Assembly (NCBI RefSeq): GCF_003573695.1
Contig: NC_039362.1
Span: forward strand, 9,616,489-9,680,488
Length of the DNA stretch: 64,000 nucleotides
Direction of reading: 5' to 3'
DNA from: Papaver somniferum
Lineage: Eukaryota; Streptophyta; Magnoliopsida; Ranunculales; Papaveraceae
Made by a program: the position numbers and the translations under genes. Below the pieces are notes generated by a model, which was not told where the DNA came from, ran no database searches, and saw only the letters and a program-made list of their open reading frames with translations. The number at the start of each line of letters is the position of its first letter. Position 1 is the stretch's first letter. This document shows positions 35,176 through 44,715 of the stretch, piece by piece.

Positions 35176-35543
35176 TCGAAATCAATTTGGCAATATTATT
35201 CAAAAAAAAGTTAACTTTTTGTGAAATAATTTTAACTTCTGAGATTGGTTTTTGCATTTGGTACAAGTCGGTAGTAAAATTTTGTATTGATTTCAGAAGT
35301 AAAAGAAACAAATTTTTTCACTTTTGATTTTTGGGATTGATTTCTGCTTGAGGTATCCGGACTTTCTTTACATTTCGCTTCAACTGCCGTACAGTATCAT
35401 TTCAGAATTTTTTTTTTGACATCTGGAAATATAAGAGTCGGAAGTTAGCTTGGACACACAATTTTAGAATGACTTTTAAAAGCAAAAAAGTTATTTTTTT
35501 GTGAAGCAAAAACATTTGCTTCCAGTATCCAAACAAGTTATAA

Positions 35544-36878
35544 GGCTTATTCCTATGCACATGCCAAAAAAAATGTTGTTCGGCATACCAGGTGGCATGG
35601 AAAACCAATTGTGCTACTACGGGAAAACAAATAAGCGATACAAAATCTAGCGAACAATATTATTAATATCGATGGCGATAATGTGATTATCACTGGCGTT
35701 ATACAAAGTATCGTTGCCGATATTAATTATATTGACAACTGGATATTTTGCAACAACTATTTCCCCCCTTAATGGTTCATATATATACACCCTCGTATTT
35801 CTCCAAGGTACTCACACCTAATTCAACCTATATTTCACCAATTTCTCTATCTCTACACTCATATTAAATTTCAATGGAGAGACCCAATGAAGAGAGGAAT
35901 ATTATTATGAATCGGTTTAAATTACAACAAGAAATGCATCGAAAGAGGTTGCAAGAACTTGACGATGAGGAAGCTGAAGATAATAAACTCATCGACATTT
36001 TGAATCTAGTGTATACGAGCCAAATACCTAGAGTTCCAGAGTCACAAGAAGGTATACGTATCGAGGGAGGGAGTTTTACCATCATAAGCTGATGCACGAT
36101 TATTTTCTTCCCAATTGTGTGTACTCTGATCGAGACTTCCAAGGTAGATTTCGTATGCCTCGACATCTGGTGATAAATATTATTGAAGAGCTTTGTAGGG
36201 TAGAACCTAAATTTAATTATCAGTTTGATGCACTGAATATTAGAGGTCATATCCCTGAACAAAAAGTTACTCCGGCTTTAAGGATTCTAGGTTATGGAAG
36301 ACCAGCGGACGTGAACGATGAGTATCTTCGTATGGGTAAAACAACTTCATTCACTTACCTTTCATTGTTTTGTGAAGTAATTATTAATCATTTTAGTCCA
36401 ACATATTTACGAAAATCAACCGAGAAAGATGTTAGAAAAATATTGAGGGAGAATGAGGAAAGGGGATTCTCATGAATGCTAGGTAGTCTCGATTGTAGGC
36501 ATTAGGTATGGAAAGGATGCCCGGTTTATTGGGCCAGTCAATATAAAGGTCATTATCCAAAACCAACAGTTATCCTTGAAGCTGCTGCTTCTTACGATTG
36601 TTGGATATGACACGCTTTTTTTGGTCTTCCTGGTTCACAAAATGATATCAATGTTTTGCATAAGTCGTCTCTGTTTGAAGATTTGAAGCATGGAATTTGT
36701 CCCCAAGTCCGTTTCATGGTTGACGACCACCAGTACACTCATGACTATTATCTTGTTGATGGTATCTACCCAAAATGGTCCACCTTGGTTCAGTGCTACC
36801 GTCAGACTCCTGCCGGTACATTAGGTCGTTCATATCGGCATTTTAACGATGCCCAAATGGGAGCGAGGAAGGATGTTG
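35544..36878 (+). mobile_element. PIF/Harbinger element, truncated on the right
   Basis: The left end GGCTTATTCCTATGCACATG after TAA matches both ends of the complete element at 59739-62961. The transposase region is closely similar to that copy until GCGAGGAAGGATGT at about 36878, where similarity stops. ORF1 and the right terminal repeat are missing. Confidence 0.8.
35874..36878 (+). pseudogene. Harbinger transposase (HARBI1/ALP1-like), truncated
   Basis: This would encode the DDE-type transposase that cuts PIF/Harbinger ends. The start MERPNEERNIIMNRFKLQQE and acidic LDDEEAEDNKLIDIL match the other copy. The sequence then runs through FQGRFRMPRHLV, NIRGHIPEQKVTPALRILGYG, DVRKILREN, HKSSLFEDLKHG and YLVDGIYPKWSTLVQCY (the DGIYP aspartate is the second DDE acid). 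It is broken by a short gap and frame change near 36050-36095, a frame change at about 36475, an in-frame TGA at 36608-36610 (normally Trp before HAFFG), and truncation before the third catalytic acid. Confidence 0.85.
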
Positions 36879-37600
36879 TGAATACCAATATTCTGCAGAG
36901 GCACCTGTCACGATCTCAGTGGTCGTATGCAAGATAACTGTGTATCCCTCGCTAGACAGAGGAATCCAAGTGACATAAGACACCTTCGTAAATCTACTTT
37001 ATCTCGCCCCAAGACAAGATACCTCGACGACTAAGATGAGAGAAGTAAAAGCCTAATCTATTGAGAGGAAGTCGGCGAAGGGACAGGGGTGGATAACATA
37101 TCTAATCAGCATTAAATGAACAAATCTCTTATCTACACGCATAACCCAAGCACTGAAGAGAGATGGGGACCTGAATGGAAAAGGCTAGCGGTGAACGAAG
37201 GTACAGTCTGTACTAAGGATGGGAAGTTCACGAAGGAACGTGGATCAGCTGAGGTGGTAGAGTTCGACTGGAGAAAACACGCGGCTGACGAAGGTACCAT
37301 ATGTACTAAAGGTATATCAAGAAACTATGGACCAAGAGACAACAAAGATATACTTGGAGAAGAATGAGCTATAAATACCAAGCCTCACCAACAAACTAAG
37401 GGCATTCAATATCTAGGAGAGAAGATCTAGTCTTAAGCTTATACCTCTTTAATGTTTAGAACTTAAGTATTTACTTCAACTTGAGTTCTCTCTATTACTT
37501 TGGGAAGCATTTAAGATCTTTGTAACCACCTGTTTGAGAGTGAAAACAGTTTCTGCTAGTTTCGGTAATTTCGTGTGTTGTGGGTGAGAAACTAGTCTAA
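36879..37600. other. Unassigned, possibly LTR-derived
   Basis: No gene is recognised. Two similar blocks, GAACGAAGGTACAGTCTGTACTAAGGATGG (37194) and GACGAAGGTACCATATGTACTAAAGG (37287), suggest short tandem repetition. A TATA-like CTATAAATACC lies at 37369-37379. The stretch may be retrotransposon U3 sequence. Confidence 0.35.
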
Positions 37601-37624
37601 ACCCTAAACAATGTACTGCAAGGG

Positions 37625-37800
37625 AATACTTTAGATTCGAGAGATCAATCTGTACAAATATGGCCTAAACCAAGAAATGGTCGTTCCAGACTTGCTTTGG
37701 TCACAAAGTGAAGGAGAAGGGTTGGTTTTGGGGAGGGAAGCGAAGACAGTGTTGAGACCAGAAATAGTAGATTCTGGAAGAGTATATGTTCAACGACTTG
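37625..37800 (-). mobile_element. Fragment related to the Gypsy LTR, reversed
   Basis: TTCGAGAGATCAATCTGTA, GGCCTAAACCAAGA and AATGGTCGTT appear in the same order as in the reverse complement of the LTR at 9111-9422. Similarity fades after about 37740. It is a diverged relative in opposite orientation. Confidence 0.6.
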
Positions 37801-38265
37801 TATCAGAAAGTGGAAATCTAACAGATGAGAAAGCTAACAAATGTTTTCTGAGTGTTGTATGTTCCTGACCAAAAACTTGTTGTTTGGTGGAAATATGTAA
37901 GACCTATTTATACAAGTCGAAGTGAAACGTACTCTGGTCTCGGAAGAAATGGAAAACGGATGAGTAAATGAGAGGAGGTGGTAACCGGTAACGTCTGGAA
38001 TTGATGTTACATAATGAAAGAAAGCGTTTCACCATTACACCCCGTATTTGCTAACCGCCTCATCCTTATGACACTGTCTTGTAACGGGCGTAGTGTACGC
38101 CGCACGCTATAAACCACCAAACCAATACCCAATGAACATCCCCTAGTTTGTGACATGTGTTGATGTCTCGAGTGTTTTTGTGGAAAACATGTAGCATGTT
38201 GTTGTTGTTTGGCAAGTTGAGCTTGGGAGACTTGCCGACTCGGTAGTGACCTTTGACGGTCGAGA
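37801..38265. other. Spacer, nothing recognised
   Basis: Only shadow ORFs are present. The stretch leads into the GC-rich tandem repeat. Confidence 0.4.
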
Positions 38266-39175
38266 TTTTGCATCTTGAGAGGAAGGGTAGTCGTTGATTA
38301 TTGCAACCCTTCGCTTGGTAGCCAGCGACGTGAAATCATGGATGGCATGGATTTGATATGATTATGCGTGGCCAAGCTAGGATTTTGGCATAGCGGCGCT
38401 GCCGACATGGTTGGCATGCCTTGGCGCGGAGGTGTGGCTGGCGCGACATGCCCTTGACACCTATGGCATGGTTCGCATACCTTGGCGCGAAACGGTGGCT
38501 GGCACGGCATGCCATTGGCACATGCGACATGGTTCGCATGCCTTGGCGTGGTTTAGGCACGACCAAAACTATGGTTTGGGCGTTGGGACAAAGGTTACTA
38601 TGCGTTGGTTGGCGACCTTGGACGGGTAAGAGCTGCGTTTCAGATGGAAGGGTGGTCGTTGATTGTTGCAACCCTTTGCTTTGACGACCATGAAGGAAAG
38701 GCCGGCATGGCATTGCTGCATGTGGCATGGTTGGCATACCTTGGCGCGGAACGGTGGCTGGAACGACATGCCATTGGCACGTACGACATGGTCGGCATGC
38801 CTTGGCGCGGTTTAGGCGTGGCGTTGGGCCAAAGGTTACCATGTGTTGGTTGGTGACCTTGGACGGCTAAGATCTGTATCTCAGATGGAAGGGTGGCCGT
38901 TGATTATCGCAACCCTTCGTTTTGGCAGCCAGCGTCGTGCATGGCTTTGGCATGTGTTAGGCGCGGCCAGGCTAGGCATAATTTAGGCGCGGAACGGGGG
39001 CTGGCACGGCATGCCATGCGACATGGTTGGCATGCCTTGGCGTGGTTTAGGCACGGCCAAAACTAGGGTTTCGGTGTTGGGCCAAAGGTTACCATGCGTC
39101 GTCTGGCGATCTTGGACGGCTAAGATCTGCATCTCAGATGGAAGAGTGGCCGTTGATTGTTGCAACCCGGGTTTG
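38266..39175. repeat. GC-rich tandem repeat, four units of about 240-360 bp
   Basis: Unit starts are marked by GATGGAAGGGTGGCCGTTGA-like blocks at about 38277, 38643, 38883 and 39137. Between them recur GGCATGCCTTGGCGCGG, TGGCTGGCACGGCATGCCAT and GGGCCAAAGGTTACCATGCG. The overlapping ORFs on both strands (e.g. 38842-38336) are by-products of this composition. The block differs sharply in GC from its surroundings. Confidence 0.8.
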
Positions 39176-39806
39176 TTCCTGGATGCTCAAACACCTTTTG
39201 TTTGGGTTAATGCGTATGCTTATTATAAGTATAGTACTCCAGAAATGAAATCCGACACCAATGCTCTTATATCGATAGCATCATTAGAAGCGCACATCCG
39301 AACTAGAGTCCAGAGTACAGAAGATACAAGTTCAGGTTTACAATGCCAGCAATTGTACTGAACCATAAAGATACCATCATTTTATGTACAACGGCAGCAC
39401 ATAAATATACAAAAAAGTGTAGACTGTATTGAGCTAGTAAGGAAAATAAGGTACGTTGTTCTCTTGACAAATTTCAAATGACATAATGCACATCAGGAAA
39501 TAAATAAAAAAATCGGAAATCTCTGAACAGCTTCACGGCTTAATAAAATAAATACAACTCTGGAAAAGGTTCCGGTTCCTGGCCATGGCAACATAAAACA
39601 ATATTAGTTATGGGAGCTAAAAGTAAGCCACAAAATTTGAAACCGAGACTGGAAATGGCCGAAGCAAACACATGACTTGAGGAGATGTGTAACTAAGATC
39701 CCTTCCCTTGTTGTGAGACGGGATACAACATGACACCAAAAATATTTTGAAAATACATATTTAGATTATGGAAACATAAGTTAACAATAATGATAGCAGT
39801 TGTTTC
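39176..39806. other. Intergenic spacer
   Basis: AT-rich sequence; the only ORF of note is the tail of the repeat-derived frame (to 39361). No recognised gene or repeat. Confidence 0.5.
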
Positions 39807-40224
39807 CTTTCATTCTATGGGAGCCGGTATAAAGATTGTTTTGCCATGCCAAAACTAGTTTCCTCACTATGGGAAAGCTGGCAAATTTTATTAAACTAGT
39901 ATTTTATATTGTGTTTTGTGGGACCATTGTTAATAAAAAGATCCAGTTATTTGTATTTGGTGGGGTCCCTTTTAGATTTTAGGTATTATAAAATATTTTG
40001 TGGGGTCTTTTTATAATAAAAATCTGTTATGATAACTAAAAAGTAGGAGAGAAGAAAAATGCGGTGGAAACTACACCGAGAGGTTTAAACTACACCGCTC
40101 GGTGGAAACTTGACCTGGCCTGGTTAAGTGGCAAATTTACCACTTAACCAGGCCAGTTTGCCATCTCCATAGTGGGTGCTTAAATGACAAAAATTCATGT
40201 TTGCCACACCCATAGGAAGGGGCC
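39807..40224. mobile_element. Harbinger-like MITE upstream of the protease gene
   Basis: The right end, reversed, reads GGCCCCTTCCTATGGGTGTG, similar to the Harbinger ends in this window (GGCTTATTCCTATGCACATG). The left end (TTCTATGGGAGCCGG) is its weaker inverse. Internally, TGGCAAATTT is repeated in both orientations and a near-perfect 42-bp palindrome lies at 40115-40156. The target duplication is not clear. Confidence 0.6.
40115..40156. repeat. 42-bp palindrome with one mismatch
   Basis: CTGGCCTGGTTAAGTGG pairs with CCACTTAACCAGGCCAG across a GCAAATTTA-type centre, with only one base pair unmatched. It lies about 340 bp before the aspartic protease start codon. Confidence 0.9.
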
Positions 40225-40496
40225 TCACCAAAAAATTAAAACGTGGAACTATTTTTGAATATATTTTATTAAAGATGGTTTTCGTTTTTGAAAATAAAAT
40301 TAAATGAGAATTATTTCCTTTAATATGGAGAATCAAAAAATTAAAAAGAATACATAATACATTTCATTTTTAAATCTTTTTAATAATGATAAAATATTTT
40401 TAAATTCATTTAATAATTAATAATGGTAACTAATTTCAATATAAGTACTCATAATAACCAGAAATGATTTTTCCATATTGCTAGAAAACATAAAAA

Positions 40497-41918
40497 ATGG
40501 CTAGATCAGAAAATGCCCTAATTTTTCCAACAATATTTTATATCTCTTTGCTGCTAAACACTGTGACTGCAGTTAATCCAAGCGGGTTAACTATGAAGAT
40601 CTTTCATAGAGACTCTAAGAACTCACCTCTATACCCAGGCGATCATTTAACACAAGAAGAAAGGTTCCAGAGACTCATCCAACAATCGAAAGCTCGAGCA
40701 CTTTACCTTGGATCAAAAAAGATGTTCAATAAAACAAACTTGATAAATCCCGATGTTGTACGTTTACCAGTGTCCTACGAAGCGCTATCATTTTATGTCG
40801 CATTGGTAGGAATAGGTAGTTTTAATGACTTACCACAACCTTATTATTTAATGGTTGATACCGGCAGCGATCTTATCTGGACTCAATGCGAAGGTGCTGT
40901 TTCTTATTTTCATCAAGACGATCCCTTGTATCCCGCTGCAGATTCAACTACATACGAACCGCTTCGTTGTGACGATGGCCACCCTTTGTGCGACACAAGT
41001 AAATGTGTTGAAGGCATATGTGCTTATGAAGAAGCATACTTGAGCACATCAGTTACATCAGGTGTTTTGGCAAAAGAAGAATTTACTGTATATTCAGATA
41101 ACGATGCCGTTCAATCTTTTGATATTATCATGGGTTGTGGGACTAAACAAGAGAATTTCGGACCGGTTATTGGTGATGGTTTTAGAAGCGGGAAACCCGA
41201 TGTTATCGCAGGAATACTCGGTATGAGTGGTGGAATCAGATCTTTTATCAATCAATTAGGTCCTGCCGGAGAAGCTAAATTTGAGTACTGCCTGAAGCCA
41301 TATACGGATGGTGTGGCTTCAAGCACTTACTTAAGGTTCGGTTCAGACGTGAGAATTAGAGGCGGTAGATTAGGTCAACAACGAGTATATTCAACTCCCT
41401 TATTTTTTCAACGTCATGACCCAGATGCATATTACTTGCATCTAGAAGGTATCAGTGTAGGTCGTGATCGACTGGCATTTCAAAGAAGTGATTTCGAGTT
41501 TCACAAGGATACGGAAAGAGGCGGTTGTATCATAGATTCAGGGGCTCCGGTGACTTTAATGCATGGACCTCTGTTTGATAAAGTTGCAGAAAGTGTAGAG
41601 GTATATTTTCAAGATTTGAATATCCTTCGGGTTGAAACACCTCGCGGTTACTTTGATCTTTGTTTTTCTCCAAGACCCAAGGATGACAAAGATTATCCAG
41701 CGATGACATTTCACTTTCAGAATGCCGACTTTGTAATGGACAAACCGGACACTGTTTTTTCTATCGGTGGTAATGATTTTTGTTTAGGTATTTCTCGGTT
41801 GGATAGTCATTATGATGTCATGTTTGGAGCAATGCAACAAGCTCGCAAAAGGATTTTATATGATGTTATGCGAGGGACACTCTCATTTGCTACAGAGGAT
41901 TGCCAATTGAATTCATAA
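40497..41918 (+). CDS. Nepenthesin/CDR1-like aspartic protease (pepsin family A1), intronless
   Basis: This is a plant A1-family aspartic endopeptidase of 473 residues in one exon. A hydrophobic signal peptide spans about residues 8-25 (FPTIFYISLLLNTVTAV), so the protein is probably secreted or vacuolar. A propeptide-like segment follows with MKIFHRDSKNSPLY and QEERFQRL, typical of CDR1-like proteases. The first active-site motif is VDTGSDLIWTQC (Asp121). The nepenthesin insert is cysteine-rich (Cys158, 165, 170, 175). The second motif is IIDSGAPVT (Asp347), with Ala350 where the family has Thr or Ser. The usual YGDGS after the insert is replaced by YLSTS. The C-terminus (FGAMQQARKRILYDVMRGTLSFATEDC) matches the family's LG..QQ....YD.....L.F....C ending. 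A TATA-like TATAAGTACT lies near 40440. Substrate unknown. Confidence 0.93.
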   Translation: MARSENALIFPTIFYISLLLNTVTAVNPSGLTMKIFHRDSKNSPLYPGDHLTQEERFQRLIQQSKARALYLGSKKMFNKTNLINPDVVRLPVSYEALSFYVALVGIGSFNDLPQPYYLMVDTGSDLIWTQCEGAVSYFHQDDPLYPAADSTTYEPLRCDDGHPLCDTSKCVEGICAYEEAYLSTSVTSGVLAKEEFTVYSDNDAVQSFDIIMGCGTKQENFGPVIGDGFRSGKPDVIAGILGMSGGIRSFINQLGPAGEAKFEYCLKPYTDGVASSTYLRFGSDVRIRGGRLGQQRVYSTPLFFQRHDPDAYYLHLEGISVGRDRLAFQRSDFEFHKDTERGGCIIDSGAPVTLMHGPLFDKVAESVEVYFQDLNILRVETPRGYFDLCFSPRPKDDKDYPAMTFHFQNADFVMDKPDTVFSIGGNDFCLGISRLDSHYDVMFGAMQQARKRILYDVMRGTLSFATEDCQLNS

Positions 41919-42262
41919 AGCAATAACAGTAAGCTTGTTTATCAGCTTTTTCTCCAACTAGGAGACATCTTATCATCATTTAATTAAAATTCGTGGTTTC
42001 TAATCTAAACAATGGCAACTTTCATGTTCTGAAATATCGACCGAACACCTAAAATTTATCACTTCCTTTGAGAGTGACACGCCCGGCTGTAATATATATA
42101 GTTTCTAAAAAATGCCTCAACTTGGATGTCGACGGCAACCCATAACTGTTTTAACGTTGCTGGTTTCCGGCATCTAAATGGAAAACTGTAACTGTGAACT
42201 CAGAGCAATTAAATCCCAGGTTCCTAAATGAATTACTGAACTTGAAGTTACCTATCATCAAA

Positions 42263-43750
42263 ATGGCTGAAAGAAGAAAAGCAATTGGTATTGATTTAGG
42301 TACAACATATTCATGTGTTGGTGTATGGTCATCACAAGAAAATCATTACTAATGATCAAGGGAATCCCACTACTCCTTCCTGTGTTGCTTTTAATCGGTG
42401 ATGCTGCAAAGAATGAAGCGGTCCTTAACCCTATCAACACCGTTTTTGGTAAAATTTTATCTTTTTTCACACTTTAGATCAATTTTTTGATATAAATTGT
42501 TTCATTCTTCTTAAGGGTGTCATTTTCTGTTTATTAGATGCAAAACGCTTGATTGGTAAGAAATTCAGCGACAAATTTGTTCAAAGGGATATCAAATGTG
42601 GCCATTCAAAGTCATCGCTGGAGCACACGACAAACCCATGATTCAGGTCAGTTACAAGAGCCAGGATATGCAGGTTTCAGCTGAAGAAATCTCAGCCATG
42701 GTGCTCACTAAGATGCAAGCTTATCTTGGTTCAACTGTGAAAGACACTGTTATTACAGTCCCCGCTTACTTTAATGATTCTCAGCGCCATGCTACTAGGG
42801 ATGCTGGTACCATTGCTGGCTTTAATGTAATGCGCATCATCAGTGAACCTACAGCACCTGCTATTGCTTATGGTCTTGGTACCAAGCAAACTAGTGTTTG
42901 TTGGTCCAAGTAATGAGAACAGCATGTGAGAGAGCAAAGCGGATGCTCTCATCTACTACCCGGACAACCATCACGATCGTGCTAAATTTGAAGAGCTCAA
43001 CATGGACTTGTTCAACAAATGCATGGGATCTATTGGGATGTGTTTGACTGATGCTAAGATGGACAAAAGCAGCATCGATGAAATCGTGCTCGTGGGTGGG
43101 ACCACTAGAATTCCCAAGGTGCAGTCTCTGTTGCAGGATTCCTTTCATGGTAAGGAACTGTCAACCCTGACGAAGCTGTGGCTTATGGTGCTGCAGCGCG
43201 AGCTGCTATTATGAGTGGTGAGGGTAATGACAAGGTGCGGGACTTGGTGTTACTGGATGTCACTCCTCTTTCTCTTGGCGTCGGGGTTGTTGGAGCACGA
43301 GAACAGGTTATGAATCTGATGATCCCTAGGAACACAACCATTCCCGTTAAGAAATGAAAAAGTGTTTACTACTCAGTTGGACAATCAAACTGGTGTGTGT
43401 ATTTCAGTGTACGAAGGTGAGAGTAGTAGAACCTGCGACAACAACTTGTTGGGTCAACTCCATTTAAGTGGAAGCGCCTCGTCGTGTTCCTAAAATGACA
43501 GTGTTTGGACATAGATGCAGACGGTATATTGCCCAAGACAAGACATCGGGGAGCAAAAATCAGATTACGATTACTAATGAAAAGGGGAGGTTTTCCAAGG
43601 CTGAGCTTGAAAGGTTGGCTCGAGAGGTATAAGTCAGAAGAGGAAGAACACAGGAAGAAGTTGGAGTTAAGGAACTCCTTTGAGAAATATGTAGAAGACG
43701 TTAGGAATACAATCAATGGCAAGCGATCATCGGCTGGTAAAAGGAAGTGA
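42263..43750 (+). pseudogene. Cytosolic HSP70 pseudogene with retained intron
   Basis: This is the remains of an Hsp70 chaperone gene. It starts MAERRKAIGIDLGTTYSCVGVW, then shifts frame and resumes as IITNDQGNPTTPSCVAF and NEAVLNPINTVF. A GT-AG intron (42449-42537) splits the Asp codon of [11 protein letters not shown], the conserved intron position of plant HSC70 genes. This is therefore a duplicated, not a processed, copy. The ORF 42596-42913 covers [20 protein letters not shown] to AYGLGTK. About 100 residues of the ATPase domain are then missing; sequence resumes with [37 protein letters not shown] and [11 protein letters not shown]. Further frame changes precede the last piece (43505-43750, ITITNEKGRFSKAEL...). 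It cannot give a working chaperone. Confidence 0.9.
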
Positions 43751-44715
43751 ACAAGGCCTCCCAGTGGTTGGATAGCAATGAATTAGGTGACTTGGACAAT
43801 ATCAACGACCAAATGAAGGAACTAGACATCGAGATACTACTACCACCATTAATTTACAAACACATCTCATCGTGGGCAATGGAGATACTACTACCATCAT
43901 TCAGTCTGTACAACCAACACCAGTAACTTCTTCCAATTTCATTTCTCAATGACTCCATCGGTTCAACACCAATTTATGTTGCCGTGTCTATATCTCGATA
44001 CAGAACCTTCATGTCAACCGAACTGTAACAACCGCCATGAACAAACACCAATTCAATGTTAATTCTGACCCCAATTTTAGCTCAATCCGGCCAGCCTGCT
44101 GATGAAAGTGGTGCAACAAATCACCACTGTCACTGTCCATCTAACCAAATTGGAACCCTTTAGCGGCTCACGAACAAAGAAAAATTATTCTTCGATACCT
44201 TGTATTCTCTGGCCGCGAGTTGATTAGTTGGTTCAGATTAATAAAATACCAGGGCAACCCAAATTAAGCTCCAGACTCCCTCAGTCATAACTGGCAAATG
44301 TCATTTTTAGCAGATCACATATTATTTGTAATTTCCTACACCACTTCTAAAATAAGATTGTTAGCAAAATAATGAGTGGGTACACTTACGTGCCTATCAT
44401 GTGATATTTTCAGATCTTCTTAGCATTCTAAGCTTTTTTTCAGCTCTTAATTTATCGGATTCTAACTAGTAATTATTACTGTAAGTTGATGAAATTTCAG
44501 TTAACTTTACCGATGAACTAGCAGCAGTAAAGAGCTAAACTACTATGATGCCACAAATCTTTGCACCACCCACAACTGTAATTCCTTGATGACAAAATAT
44601 AGTCATTCAGGAGGTTAATATGTTCATCTGTTTCAGCTATACCTAAAAAGTAACAAGTCTTACTGTCTTACTACCAACTGTATTCACTGGAATGTTCTAT
44701 ACCATACTATCAACC
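43751..44715. other. Spacer between HSP70 pseudogene and FDM copy A
   Basis: No ORF with a recognised family. The last 150 bases probably include the 3' untranslated region of the minus-strand gene. Confidence 0.5.

Noticed and set aside
35864..36262. 132-codon minus-strand ORF over the Harbinger copy
   Set aside because: It is the antisense shadow of the transposase reading frame, which has the family signatures on the plus strand.
38336..38842. A 168-codon ORF and several overlapping ORFs on both strands in 38.3-39.4 kb
   Set aside because: They arise from the GC-rich tandem repeat; long frames occur on both strands at once and no family signature is seen.
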